Below, in pieces: positions 46,116-57,000 of a stretch of 64,000 nucleotides of DNA. The stretch is from Candidatus Ichthyocystis hellenicum (GTDB lineage: Bacteria; Pseudomonadota; Gammaproteobacteria; Burkholderiales; 2013Ark19i): the NCBI RefSeq assembly GCF_001460935.1, contig NZ_LN906597.1:730768-794767 (forward strand). Reading direction: 5' to 3'. The position numbers were made by a program, and so were the translations under genes. How positions within the stretch are numbered: position 1 is the first letter of the stretch; the number at the start of each line of letters is the position of its first letter. The notes under the pieces were generated by a model. That model had not been told where the DNA came from. It saw nothing but the letters and a program-made list of their open reading frames with translations, and did no database searches.

Positions 46116-46511
46116 ATCATGGAATACGGAAAATTGCCAATTACGGGTGATTTTTTGCTGTTATTAGTGCAATTGAAAATATTAATAAATTTTGTGTATT
46201 AGTTGAAACGAATTTTTTCCTTTTTCTGTAACAGTTCGCAGATAGCTACTGTTTTCGTTGGGTTATTGTCAGCGTAGTAGGGTTAAATTTTATTAAAATA
46301 ATATTGTCCAACTTCTACAGTGTGTAATCATATAAATAATTGCCAGAAAATGATGTGGTTTTTTGGTTCATTGTGAGTTAATTTTTATCCATTTATATGC
46401 TGTTATCTTTTTGAAGAATAATAATTTTATAAAAAGTGGTTATTGAGGGCAAAAAATAATGTACATAAACGTACAACAACAAACATTATTGCGTAACGCT
46501 ATGGAGGATAG
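46116..46511 (+). other. spacer upstream of clpA; no clpS
   Basis: 396 bp of AT-rich sequence. clpS, which commonly precedes clpA, is not here. I see no small gene, RNA or clear terminator; GGAGGA at 46502-46507 is the clpA ribosome site. Confidence 0.5.
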
Positions 46512-48827
46512 ATGATAGCACAAGAGCTAGAAGTTACTCTCCATAAGGCTTTTGTTGAGGCTCGTCATAAGAGACATGAATTTATTACTGTGGAGCATTT
46601 GCTATTAGCTTTGCTAGATAATATGTCTGCCTTGGAGGTTTTACGAGCTTGCTGTGTCCATATCGATCTTCTGAGACGGCAGTTAACATTGTTTATAGAA
46701 GAACACACTCCAGTTGTTCCTGGGAGTCAACCAGTAGATACTCATCCCACAATAGGATTTCAGCGCATTATTCAAAGAGCTATTCTTCATATGCAATCGT
46801 CTGGAAAAAGTGAGGTTACTGGAGCAAATGTTTTAGTATCTATTTTTTATGAACGAGATTCTCATGCTCTTTATTTCTTAAACGAGCAAGGTTTGACTAG
46901 AAATGACGTAATAAACTACGTTTCTCATGGTATTGTTACGCAGAGAGACCATGGGTTTTCGCATGATTTAAGCATAGATTCAATGGTTCAGCCATTATCA
47001 GAGGAAATTCCTAATCCAGATGATGATACATTTGAAATGTATACTCATAATCTAAACAGTAAGGCATTGGCTGGAGAGATTGATCGTCTTATTGGTAGGG
47101 AAAAAGAGGTTAATCGCCTTATCCAAGTTTTATGTAGACGTCGTAAAAATAACCCCATATTAGTTGGTGAAGCTGGAGTAGGAAAAACAGCAATTGTAGA
47201 GGGATTGTCGCAGTTAATTGTTAAGCAGCAACTTCCAGAGATATTAAGTGGGTCCGTGATATATCTTCTGGATATGGGGTCATTACTTGCTGGAACCAAG
47301 TACCGTGGTGATTTTGAGCAGCGATTGAAGTCTGTTATTCAGGGTTTATCTAGGCGCCCGCATTCGATTTTATTTATTGATGAAATACATACAATGATTG
47401 GAGCTGGGTCTTCTTCAGGAGGTACTTTGGATGCTTCAAATTTGTTAAAGCCAGCTCTTTCATCCGGACAGCTGCGGTGTATAGGTGCTACTACTTATTC
47501 TGAATTTCGCGGAATTTTTGAAAAAGATGCAGCGTTGTCACGTAGATTTCAGAGAATAAATGTTGATGAACCATCCGTTAAGGATACTATACAGATACTT
47601 ACGGGGATGAAGGATTATTTAGAGCGACATCATGCTATTGAGTATACTAAGTCTGCTGTCGTGTCAGCAGCAGAATTATCAGCAAAGTATATTAATGATC
47701 GCAATTTACCAGATAAGGCGATTGATGTTTTGGATGAAGCTGGAGCTGCGCGACATCTTCTTTCAGATAAGAAACGTAAGCGAATTATAGATAAAGTAGA
47801 TGTTGAAGATATAGTTGCTAAAATGTCTCGTGTTTCTCCTTCTGCTGTTACTACTGATGACCGATTGTTACTTCGTAGTTTGGAGATCGATCTAAAGGCT
47901 GTTATTTTTGGTCAGGATGAGGCAATTCGTTCTCTTACATCATCGATAAAATTGTCTCGTGCAGGTTTGAATACTCCTGATAAACCTATTGGGAGCTTTT
48001 TATTTAGTGGTCCTACTGGAGTAGGTAAAACAGAGTTAGCTCGTCAATTGTCGTATTTTTTGGGATTGACGTTGGTCAGGTTTGATATGTCTGAGTACAT
48101 GGAAAGACATGCTGTTTCTCGTCTTATTGGATCTCCACCAGGTTATGTAGGTTATGATCGTGGTGGGTTGTTGACAGAGACAATTTGTAAATCTCCCCAC
48201 TGCGTTTTATTGCTTGATGAGATTGAAAAGGCCCATACTGATGTTTTCAATATTTTACTGCAAGTAATGGATTACGGTACTCTAACTGATAACATTGGGC
48301 GCAAGGCTGATTTTCGTAATGTTATTCTTATAATGACAACTAACATTGGTGCAGAGTCTTTGCAAAAACCAGTCTTAGGTTTTAGCTCTAAAAGGGAACA
48401 TGGAGATGAGTTGATAGAAATTAAGAAAGTTTTTTCTCCGGAATTTCGTAATCGATTAGATGATATTATTTGTTTCCATGGATTAACCAAGGAAGTTATT
48501 GATTCCGTGGTTGGAAAATTCTTACTACAGTTAGAGGAACAGTTGCGTGATAAAAATATTGATGCCTCATTTACTCAAGGTGTTCGCGGTTACCTTTCCA
48601 GTAAAGGGTTTGATCCAGTTATGGGAGCAAGACCACTTAACAGGTTGATCATTGAAAAGATACGCAAGCCACTGTCAGATGAAGCACTGTTTGGAAGGTT
48701 GATTAACGGGGGTAAAGTAACCATAGATATGGATGAAAAAGGCAAGATCAGCTTTGATTCCTTCTATCCGTTGGAAGAACAACGGGAGGTAGAGCAAGAG
48801 GAAACAACGCCAGCTTCCTCTTGCTGA
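46512..48827 (+). CDS. clpA: ATP-dependent Clp protease ATPase subunit ClpA
   Basis: ClpA unfolds substrates and feeds them into ClpP. 771 residues. The Clp N-domain is at 1-145 (LEVTLHKAFVEARHKRHEFITVEHLLLALLDN). The first AAA module has Walker A GEAGVGKT at 219-226, Walker B SILFIDEIHTMIGAG and the pore region GTKYRGDFEQR. The second AAA module has Walker A GPTGVGKT (about 500), DMSEYMERHAVSRLIG, LLDEIEKAH and sensor-2 GARPLNR. No ClpB middle domain. The ClpP-docking loop reads LGF, a variant of the usual IGL. Strong ribosome site GGAGGA. The last codons form half of a perfect hairpin. Confidence 0.95.
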   Translation: MIAQELEVTLHKAFVEARHKRHEFITVEHLLLALLDNMSALEVLRACCVHIDLLRRQLTLFIEEHTPVVPGSQPVDTHPTIGFQRIIQRAILHMQSSGKSEVTGANVLVSIFYERDSHALYFLNEQGLTRNDVINYVSHGIVTQRDHGFSHDLSIDSMVQPLSEEIPNPDDDTFEMYTHNLNSKALAGEIDRLIGREKEVNRLIQVLCRRRKNNPILVGEAGVGKTAIVEGLSQLIVKQQLPEILSGSVIYLLDMGSLLAGTKYRGDFEQRLKSVIQGLSRRPHSILFIDEIHTMIGAGSSSGGTLDASNLLKPALSSGQLRCIGATTYSEFRGIFEKDAALSRRFQRINVDEPSVKDTIQILTGMKDYLERHHAIEYTKSAVVSAAELSAKYINDRNLPDKAIDVLDEAGAARHLLSDKKRKRIIDKVDVEDIVAKMSRVSPSAVTTDDRLLLRSLEIDLKAVIFGQDEAIRSLTSSIKLSRAGLNTPDKPIGSFLFSGPTGVGKTELARQLSYFLGLTLVRFDMSEYMERHAVSRLIGSPPGYVGYDRGGLLTETICKSPHCVLLLDEIEKAHTDVFNILLQVMDYGTLTDNIGRKADFRNVILIMTTNIGAESLQKPVLGFSSKREHGDELIEIKKVFSPEFRNRLDDIICFHGLTKEVIDSVVGKFLLQLEEQLRDKNIDASFTQGVRGYLSSKGFDPVMGARPLNRLIIEKIRKPLSDEALFGRLINGGKVTIDMDEKGKISFDSFYPLEEQREVEQEETTPASSC
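48793..48825. terminator. hairpin over the clpA 3' end (possible bidirectional terminator)
   Basis: A perfect 11-bp inverted repeat (AGCAAGAGGAA at 48793-48803, TTCCTCTTGCT at 48815-48825) with an 11-nt loop overlaps the last codons of clpA. The convergent symporter gene ends 10 bp beyond clpA. No T-tract follows on either side, so its role is uncertain. Confidence 0.5.
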
Positions 48828-48837
48828 TGGGAGGTTG

Positions 48838-50280
48838 CTACTGCAATACTGGAATTTCGTGGATCACTTTTTTGTCATATTTGGTTACAAATATTCCAAT
48901 GGTAGCACCGACCAAACTGCCCAATATTCCAATTACAGAAGTCGAAACTACAACGTGATCCATTGTAATTTTTCCGGCAATCCAGAAAACTAATGCAAAG
49001 AATATGGAAAAGTAAGCCACTTTCTCATTGGCTCTGTTTGGTAAGAACAAAGCCACGTTAAAAGGTATAAAAATAAACACACAGCTCACGGAAAATGCAC
49101 CCATGATAACATCAAGAATCATCTGATTTGAAAATATGTTGAAGATAACTATGAAAATGCCGATTGCCACAGAAACAGAGCGAATTGTGGTTAGTAATTG
49201 GCGGTCGTTTTTGGGAAAATTAAATATAGGAGTGATTAAATTTTTTGCAATCACCACAGATGATGCAAGAACACCAGCACTTGCTGTTCCCATTAGTCCC
49301 GATACTATGGCTCCGAAGAATAAAACCTTTGCTACAAAAGGAGTATAGTGAAGGATAAACTCAGGCAAAACCATTTGAGGGTCAGAGGAGGAGTAGCGAG
49401 CCGCTATTTCAGGGGCTAGTATTGTTGCTGCATAGCCAAAAATTATGGGACACAAACCAAGCAGGAGGTACAAAACGCTAGCAGTTAGAGAGCTAGCTAC
49501 AATTACGTTCTCAGTTTTGGCTGAATTAACTCTTTGAAACACATCCTGTTGAGGTATCAATCCACATGGAATTGTCAAAAATGCCGAGATAATTCCCACC
49601 ATTTCTGGCCAAGTTTTATTGCCGAATAGGTTAATTTTGTCTGCCTGCTGAGCATGATGCAGTATGTCTGAAAGGGGAATTTTACCGAAAATCAAAAAAG
49701 ACATGAAAATCATGCTAGATATTATTATGGTAGTTTGCAAAAAATCAGTTAGGGCTACCGACCACATGCCACCAAACATGGTGTATATGACTACAACAGC
49801 AGATGAGATCATGGTGCAAGCTACGTGCGGAATGGAACCTCCAGACAAAACATCAACTATCAAACTAAAGGCTTGAATTTGAGCTGCGATCCACCCTATG
49901 TAGGTGACAGCACTAAAAAAACAAAACAGTATAGATATTTGCTTTCCGTAATGGCGGTGAAAAAAGTCACCCACCGTTACGGTGCCACAACGGTAAAGCC
50001 TACGTGCATAGAACAAAGCTATGGCGACCAAACAAACGGCAGCACTGAACGGATCCATGACTATTCCGATCAAACCATCACTAATGAATTTTCCTGCTGA
50101 TCCCAAAACAGAAGAAGCTCCAAACCAAGAAGATATTATCGTGGCTGTTGCTATAGAAAATGGTAAATGTCTTCCCGCTACAACATAATCCCTAGATGAT
50201 TTAACATTTCTCCCTGCATAAACACCGAGAAAGACAGAGAAAATAACATAGGCTGAAACGCTAAAATTTAACCAATTCAC
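48838..50280 (-). CDS. sodium:solute symporter (SSS family)
   Basis: A 480-residue polytopic inner-membrane carrier with about 13 helices that would use the Na+ gradient to import a small organic solute. The GTG start at 50280 follows AGGGAG. Family marks: N-terminal helix then RNVKSSRDYVVAGRHLPF, SSWFGASSVLGSAGKFISDG (Na+ site region), and GGMWSVALTDFLQTTIII, the most conserved block of the family. PQQDVFQRVNSAKTENVIVAS follows. Substrate cannot be told from sequence; candidates in this family include proline, pantothenate and monocarboxylates. It lies 9 bp after a second, related symporter on the same strand, so the pair arose by duplication and forms an operon. It is convergent with clpA. 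Confidence 0.88.
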   Translation of the reverse strand: MNWLNFSVSAYVIFSVFLGVYAGRNVKSSRDYVVAGRHLPFSIATATIISSWFGASSVLGSAGKFISDGLIGIVMDPFSAAVCLVAIALFYARRLYRCGTVTVGDFFHRHYGKQISILFCFFSAVTYIGWIAAQIQAFSLIVDVLSGGSIPHVACTMISSAVVVIYTMFGGMWSVALTDFLQTTIIISSMIFMSFLIFGKIPLSDILHHAQQADKINLFGNKTWPEMVGIISAFLTIPCGLIPQQDVFQRVNSAKTENVIVASSLTASVLYLLLGLCPIIFGYAATILAPEIAARYSSSDPQMVLPEFILHYTPFVAKVLFFGAIVSGLMGTASAGVLASSVVIAKNLITPIFNFPKNDRQLLTTIRSVSVAIGIFIVIFNIFSNQMILDVIMGAFSVSCVFIFIPFNVALFLPNRANEKVAYFSIFFALVFWIAGKITMDHVVVSTSVIGILGSLVGATIGIFVTKYDKKVIHEIPVLQ

Positions 50281-50289
50281 ACAAACTCC

Positions 50290-51696
50290 CTAAGCATTGT
50301 ATAAACTACTTTTGCGACATAACATACTTCCAACTACCATTCCGGCAGCACTACCAATGAGACCTATCAGTACTCCTGGCAATATGGATGGCACGTACCA
50401 AGAAGCTATCCAGCTAGTAACCCCTACTATAATACTGATGATAACTCCCATCATGTTAGCTTTTTCCCAGTAAAGGCCGGATATCATAGGCACTAACACC
50501 ACAACCAAAGTGATGCTGTAAGCATTAAGTATCTGCTGATATATTGATTTAGTAGAGACTATGTTAACAACAGTTACGGTAAATACAAACGCTACTATTA
50601 GCACTCTGGATAGAAAAAGTACTTGCTTGTCTTTCAATTTCTTGAAAGGAAGTATTATGTTTTCTACTATTGATACAGATGGGGCCAGTATCGATGTACT
50701 TCCTGATGTTAGTAGACTCGAAAACAATGCTCCAAAAAAGCACACCTTCACCAATAATGAACTATAGTTGAGTATATACATAGGCAAAATGAACTGAGGG
50801 TCTTTTTTTATCCAGTAGTCAGCTATGTCTGGATGAGATATTTTTATGGCATAAGCAGTTAAGATCGGAACCATAGATATCACGAAGTATAATATTCCTC
50901 CAAAGATGTGAGATAGGAAGATGGTTTTTTCGTTGCGTGCGCTGTTTATTCTCTGTAGCAGATCTTGCTGGGGAATCAACCCGAGGGTCATTATGGCAAG
51001 AGCAGAAAACTGAGTCAGTAATGCTTTTAACGACGTATCGGGGAATAATTTGAATTGTCCCTGGTCAATGGCTATGCTTATGAGAGGAATTACACCGCCG
51101 ATGGGGTGACTAACTGAATGAAAAACAGTAAATAACCCGGAAAATACAACGATCGTTATGAGATAGTTTGTTGCCGCTGCTGACCACATTCCACCGAAAA
51201 TTGTGTACAGTATTATAGCTACTCCGGCCAATGCGGATGCAGATTTATGGGTCAACCATTGGTTGGTTAAAAGCTGTAGAATTATCTGAGTAGCGTGTAG
51301 CACACTCACCGACCATCCTAGATAGGATAAGACTATGGCCAGTGACAAGAGTTGCTCTATTTGGGGTCCGAACCGATTTCTAAAATATTCTCCCAGTGTT
51401 GTGACTTTTTTGCGATATATTGTTTTTCCCAAGAAAAACGCTACTAGCCACATGCACAGTGTCGTACCAAACGGATCACCGATAACTCCCGATATTCCTT
51501 TTTCCAAGAATATTGCAGGTGCCCCTAGAAGCGATCCTCCTCCGATCCACGAGCACACTATTATCGGAGTAAGTAGGTAAGTGTTAAGGCTTCTATTTGC
51601 CGAAATGAAGTCCTGAGACGTTCTAACACGTCTGGACGAGACATAACCTAAGGCTAGAATGAACGATATGAAGATCGCGATGAGTGTAATGAGCAT
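50290..51696 (-). CDS. sodium:solute symporter (SSS family), second copy
   Basis: 468 residues if started at ATG 51696. The open frame continues upstream to 51951, but the extra 85 residues are hydrophilic, lack similarity to the sister protein and overlap the region where the divergent aacS promoter should be. The ribosome site for 51696 is weak (GGAG 14 bp upstream). Family marks: SSRRVRTSQDFISANRSL, CSWIGGGSLLGAPAIFLEKG and GGMWSAAATNYLITIVVF, then PQQDLLQRINSARNEKTIF. The layout equals that of the next gene. Substrate unknown. It is divergent from acetoacetyl-CoA synthetase, so an acetoacetate-type monocarboxylate is a reasonable guess for one of the pair. Confidence 0.82.
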   Translation of the reverse strand: MLITLIAIFISFILALGYVSSRRVRTSQDFISANRSLNTYLLTPIIVCSWIGGGSLLGAPAIFLEKGISGVIGDPFGTTLCMWLVAFFLGKTIYRKKVTTLGEYFRNRFGPQIEQLLSLAIVLSYLGWSVSVLHATQIILQLLTNQWLTHKSASALAGVAIILYTIFGGMWSAAATNYLITIVVFSGLFTVFHSVSHPIGGVIPLISIAIDQGQFKLFPDTSLKALLTQFSALAIMTLGLIPQQDLLQRINSARNEKTIFLSHIFGGILYFVISMVPILTAYAIKISHPDIADYWIKKDPQFILPMYILNYSSLLVKVCFFGALFSSLLTSGSTSILAPSVSIVENIILPFKKLKDKQVLFLSRVLIVAFVFTVTVVNIVSTKSIYQQILNAYSITLVVVLVPMISGLYWEKANMMGVIISIIVGVTSWIASWYVPSILPGVLIGLIGSAAGMVVGSMLCRKSSLYNA

Positions 51697-51956
51697 AGGA
51701 AAAACGCATTCTCCGAGGTAGACCCTCAATAATTCAACAAATTTTTTTTTTTGACAAGATGGTTTTTTTGTTTGAGTTAGTATTGTTGGTATTATGTTGA
51801 ATACCAATTGGATGCTGTGGCACGATGGAGTAGATAAATTTTTAATGTGATGGTTGGCACATTTTTTCGGTATTATTCGTTTCTCTAATCGCTCATTAGT
51901 GATTAAGAATTGATGATTTTGTTGAGTTGACTTTTTATATTGAGTGAGCATTGATT

Positions 51957-53957
51957 ATGAAAAAGAGGTCTACACCATCGAGAATGTTCAAAAAACCTTT
52001 GTGGTTACCTACGCAGGAGCACATTGAATCTGCTCAGTTGACGCAGTTTGCTAGGTATGCCATAGAGAAAAACGGATTGAATGTTAACAATTGGGCTGAT
52101 TTTTATCAGTGGAGTATTGATCGCATAGATCAGTTTTGGAGTACAGTGTGGGATTTTTTTCAAATTTTGGCGGCTCAACGAGGTGATGAAGTTACTCGGA
52201 GCACGTCTCATGATTTCATACTACGCTGGTTTCCTGAGTCGCAGTTGAACTATGCTCAGAATTTGCTTTATCGTGCTGATTGCGCTGATGAGGATATTGC
52301 ACTTGGTTTTTACTCTGAGAACGGGGAGAAAATTTTTCTGTCATGGCGTGAATTGCGAGATCAGGTTCGCGTCTGTGCGGATTCCATGAAAGCTGCGGGT
52401 GTTGGTAAGGGCGATAGGGTAGCTAGTATTTTAACAGCTAGGCCAGAGGCCACGGTTGCTTTTTTGGCTACTGCTAGCATTGGCGCGATTTGGTGTGCTT
52501 GTTCGCCAGAGTTTGGTGCCAAGGCTATGCTGGATAGACTAGGTCAGGTTTCTCCTAAGCTGATTTTTTTGATAGATGGCTATCATTACAATGGCAAGAA
52601 TTACGATTGTTCTGATAAGGGAAGTCAGTTGGTTAATGGTTTGACTTCGCTGGAGAAAGTTGTGTACGTGAAGACAATTTTCTCAAATCACAACGATTGT
52701 TTAGTTTCGTTGAATGATGTTGTAGATTGGTCGGATTGGATGACTTCTTCTTCAGATGATCCTGTATTCTTTGAACAGTTTCCATTTGAACATCCGCTAA
52801 CTATAGTTTTTACATCTGGAACTACTGGGGAACCCAAGTGCATAGTTCATAGTGCGGGTGGCATTTTACTTCAGCACCTTAAGGAGCACGTTTTACATGC
52901 TGACATTGTAAAAGGTTCGCGTGTGTTTTACTACACGACGTGTAGTTGGATGATGTGGAATTGGTTGGTGGGAAGCTTAGCTGCTGGTGCCACTACTTAC
53001 AGCTATGACGGTTATCCTTTTGCTGAAAAAAATAGAGTGTTCTTTCGATTGATTACTGATGAAAAGTTTACCCATGTTGGTTTATCTGCAAAGTGGATTC
53101 ATCATTGTGCGGCAGAAAATATTAAACCTCTGAAGAAACATGACCTTTCCTCCGTTAGATTCTTTTTTTCTACCGGGTCTGTGTTGAGTCCGGATGGATT
53201 TCGCTACGTCTATGAAAACTTTAAGCGGGACGTTTGCTTGGGTTCAATATCAGGTGGGACTGACATTTTGTCTTGTTTTGTTTTAAGTAATCCTATTTTG
53301 CCTGTTTTCCCAGGGGAAATTCAGTGTGCAGGTTTGGGTATGTCTGTGCAAGTTTTTGACGACGCTAGCTTACCCTGTACTGGAATTCCAGGTGAATTAG
53401 TATGTACTAAACCTTTTCCTTCCATGCCGGTTGGGTTTTGGGGAGATGAGGATAATGAGCGGTACTACAAGACTTACTTTGAGCGTTATCCTGGCGTTTG
53501 GTGTCATGGCGATTATTGTGAGAAAACAGAAAGGTCCACTTTTATTATTTTGGGTCGTTCTGATGCGACTTTGAAACCAAGTGGTGTTCGCATAGGTACC
53601 GCGGAAATTTATAATTGTTTGCATCATTTTCCTGCTATAGCTTCTGCGGTTGCTATAGGGCAACCTTGGAAAAATGATGAGAGGATAGTGCTATTTGTCA
53701 AGATGCAGGATGGTTTTGAGTTTGATGAGCAAATGTCATCTAAGATTCGGTCTCATCTTGCTACCCATGCTTCCCCTCGTCATGTTCCTGCTAAAATATT
53801 GTCAGTTCCTGATGTTCCAAGAACTCATAACAGTAAATTGGCTGAATTGGCTGTGCGTGCTGTTGTACTAGGAGATGAAGTGCCAAATATAGATGCTCTT
53901 GATAATCCAGAGGTTCTTGAGGTTTTTAAAGGTTTGGAGGAGCTTAGTGTTGATTGA
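51957..53957 (+). CDS. aacS: acetoacetyl-CoA synthetase
   Basis: Activates acetoacetate to acetoacetyl-CoA with ATP, allowing ketone-body use or supply to lipid and storage-polymer routes; cytosolic ANL-superfamily enzyme. 666 residues from ATG 51957 (a TTG at 51951 or an ATG at 51984 are alternatives). Landmarks: KPLWLPTQEHIESAQLTQF at the start; PLTIVFTSGTTGEPKCIVHSAGG (P-loop-like AMP motif); YYTTCSWMMWNWLVGSLAAGATTYSYDG, typical of acetoacetate rather than acetate enzymes; SISGGTDI; and GRSDATLKPSGVRIGTAEIYN, the hinge before the C-terminal domain. The C-terminal catalytic Lys is in NSKLAE. Next is smc, 80 bp downstream. Confidence 0.9.
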   Translation: MKKRSTPSRMFKKPLWLPTQEHIESAQLTQFARYAIEKNGLNVNNWADFYQWSIDRIDQFWSTVWDFFQILAAQRGDEVTRSTSHDFILRWFPESQLNYAQNLLYRADCADEDIALGFYSENGEKIFLSWRELRDQVRVCADSMKAAGVGKGDRVASILTARPEATVAFLATASIGAIWCACSPEFGAKAMLDRLGQVSPKLIFLIDGYHYNGKNYDCSDKGSQLVNGLTSLEKVVYVKTIFSNHNDCLVSLNDVVDWSDWMTSSSDDPVFFEQFPFEHPLTIVFTSGTTGEPKCIVHSAGGILLQHLKEHVLHADIVKGSRVFYYTTCSWMMWNWLVGSLAAGATTYSYDGYPFAEKNRVFFRLITDEKFTHVGLSAKWIHHCAAENIKPLKKHDLSSVRFFFSTGSVLSPDGFRYVYENFKRDVCLGSISGGTDILSCFVLSNPILPVFPGEIQCAGLGMSVQVFDDASLPCTGIPGELVCTKPFPSMPVGFWGDEDNERYYKTYFERYPGVWCHGDYCEKTERSTFIILGRSDATLKPSGVRIGTAEIYNCLHHFPAIASAVAIGQPWKNDERIVLFVKMQDGFEFDEQMSSKIRSHLATHASPRHVPAKILSVPDVPRTHNSKLAELAVRAVVLGDEVPNIDALDNPEVLEVFKGLEELSVD

Positions 53958-54036
53958 TGAGTATTGTTGGTGATTTAGGGTTTACATAAATGAGTTGTTT
54001 TTGGGCCTTTTTTCCTGGTTGTGTTGCGGGGGGGGT

Positions 54037-57000
54037 GTGTATCTAAAAAGTATTAAAATGTCTGGGTTTAAGACGTTTGTTGATCCTACCGTTATTGTTA
54101 CAACTGCTCATTTGGTTGGTGTTGTCGGTCCTAATGGCTGTGGAAAGTCTAATGTAATTGATGCGGTTCGTTGGGTTTTGGGAGAATCTAAGGCGTCTGC
54201 CTTGCGTGGACAGAGTCTTCAGGATGTGATTTTCTGCGGATCTCAGACTCGTAAGGCTGTTTCACGAGCTAGTGTCGAGCTGATTTTTGATAATAGTTCT
54301 GGACGTTTTCCCGGGAAGTGGGGAGAGTATTCGGAGATTTCCATTAAGCGAGTTTTAACCCGTTCTGGGGATTCTGTATACTCTATGAATGGACAGGTTG
54401 TTCGCAGACGTGATGTTATAGATGCTTTTTTAGGTACCGGTATGGGTTCCTATGCCATTATTGAGCAGGGCTTGGTCTCGAGATTTATTGAATCTAAGCC
54501 TGAAGAGGTCAGAGTTTTTCTTGAGGAGGCTGCAGGGGTTTCTCGCTACCGTGAGCGACGCAAAGAGACAGAGTTGAGATTATTAGCGGCTACTGAGAAT
54601 TTGCAGCGAGTTGAGGATATTAGTTCCGAGTTGCTACGGACGCTTACTGTTTTGGAAGAGGAAGCTCGTGTTGCTAAGGAGTATAAAGAGCTTAATGACG
54701 CAATAGATCACCTTTCTTATTGGATTTGGGGGTATAGAAAAGTACAGCTGGAGTTTGATCGTAAAAAAATACATCAGAGCTTGAGTGATATAGAAAAATC
54801 ATTTTCTGCCATAGATTTAGAATTAAGTAATAAAGAAAGGGAATGTGCTGAGGTTAAGGCTAGTCAGTTATCTGTATCACTAAGACTTGACGAAGCGCAG
54901 AAAAAAGTTTTCGAAAAAAGCCAGGTTTTGACCAAAATAGAGGCAGAGGAGAAATATCGCCAAGACAGAAAACATGATTTGTGTGAGAAAAAAGAAACAC
55001 TTCAGCAAAAAATTTCTTCCGCTAAAGAACGTTTAGGTGGTTTGGAAAAGGAAATTTCAGAATCATCCAAGAGATTGGAGGAAAGTCAAGAATTTTACAA
55101 TCAGGTTCTTGGGCGCCATGATCATCTTTATGATAGTCAGCAAGAGTCCAAGAAGGTTTGTCTTCAAGGTGATGATGAGTTTCGTGTTCTCGAGTGCCAA
55201 TATCTCCAACTTGCACAAAAATTGGAGCTAAGTCAGTCAGAGCAGAAGTCGGCGTACAGTCAAGTTGAGGATTGGTCACATCGTTTGCAAGAATCCGAGT
55301 TGGCATTGTCTAATTTGTCAGAAGTTGATGATGGTGCTTTGAGTGATTTTATTCAGCAAAAAGAACAGTATGACCACCTCATGCTATCACTTTCTCGTGA
55401 TATAGATAAAAAAATGAATGATAAGAATGAAACTAAGAAAACTCATTCGGAGCTTATGGGCAAGAGAGAGGAGCTTCAAAGGAAAATAATTGCTTGCCAA
55501 GCTCGTTGCGATCTTCTGCTCGATCAACAGTTAGCAGATACTGATATTACCTCTTTGGGACAGTGGCTTGCAGATGATAGTGTTCAGCCACTGTGGCAAT
55601 TTTTGCGCATAGAAGAAGGGTGGCAAAAAGCAGTTGAAGCGGTTTTGGATTATCGTCTTCAAGCAGGTTTTTTTACTGATGATGAACGTATTGTGCAGTG
55701 TTTTACAGCCCGTCCTACTAAAAGATCTACGATATTTGGAGATAGAGTAATAGATGTTGTGATTCGTGAGGACAGTTTGAGGCGTAAAGTTGAGGTAATA
55801 GACCACCGTTTTAGTAACGCTATTACCGATTGGTTAGCGGATGTTTTTTGTGTTGATAATCATAAGATTTTGTTTGATCGGCAAAAAGAATTAGTACGTC
55901 CCCACATGTTGGTCACTCCAGAGGGTGATATTGCTACGGCAACCATGATTTCCGTGTATGCAACTCCGACACAGGGTGTGCTATCAAGGCAAGCAGAAAT
56001 TGATGCTCTGCAAAACAGTATAGCTCGAGACAGGCTTTTTTGTCAGCAATATGACTTGGAGATTGAACGTTGTGAAGATATTCTTAGAGATATTTCGCTA
56101 AAGATAGGTAAGTTACAGCAGAAGAAAGGGGAAGTTACACAATTAATACACGATTGCGAATTGAACATTATAAAACAAGAGGAACAGCTTAAGTCCTATC
56201 AGGATAAGAAGCGGCAATGTCATCATGTACGTGATGAGGCTGAAAAGAAGACAGAATATTGGAAAATTGTTAGTAATAATTTGATGGAGGTGATTGCCGG
56301 AACAGAAAAGGAGCTATGTACTCTTGAGACTCTGAAAAATGATGTAGCAAAAAGGATACATTGTTTACATAGTGATTATGAGAGTTTGCAAAATGATTAT
56401 CAACTTGTTTTGCAAGATAAACAAGAAAGCTATCTGCGGGTTATGGAGTGCCAGCAAGAAGAGAAGCAACTTAAAGAGTTGCATAATGAGTTTATGTTAA
56501 TGTACTCGACTTATACTAAAGAGTATGACGAATGTTGCGAAGATTTGGCTTCTTGTCTCAAGGAGCAGGAGGATTGTTCCGATCGTGAGTTGGCTATTCA
56601 AGATAAGATAGCTGCAGAGAAAGAGTTGTCAGAGGTTCGTGATTTGTATGCCGGTGTTCAGATTATTAGTAGTGAGAATGAAGAAAAAATTAATCTTTGT
56701 CGGCGTAATAAAGAAAAAGTGCAATCTGTTCTTACCAAGGAGCAATTGAAAGCTCAGCGCATAGATATTCAGTGCTCTCAGATTATGGAGGATAAAAAAG
56801 AACACTGGGTGTGTGATTCTGCTGAAGTTGATTCGTGGTTTGCTAGCTGTGTCTGCAAGGATGTTTCGGATGATATTAATAAGAAAAAGGAAGCTGTTCA
56901 GAAGTTAGGAGCAGTTAATTTAGGGGCATGTGAAAAGTGGGAGGAAGAAAATAAACGCCATGCTTTTTTAGAACATCAGATAAGCGATTTAGTAGAGGCT

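Noticed and set aside
51697-51951. N-terminal extension of the second symporter
   Set aside because: 85 hydrophilic residues with no counterpart in the sister symporter, and it would fill the whole divergent promoter region.
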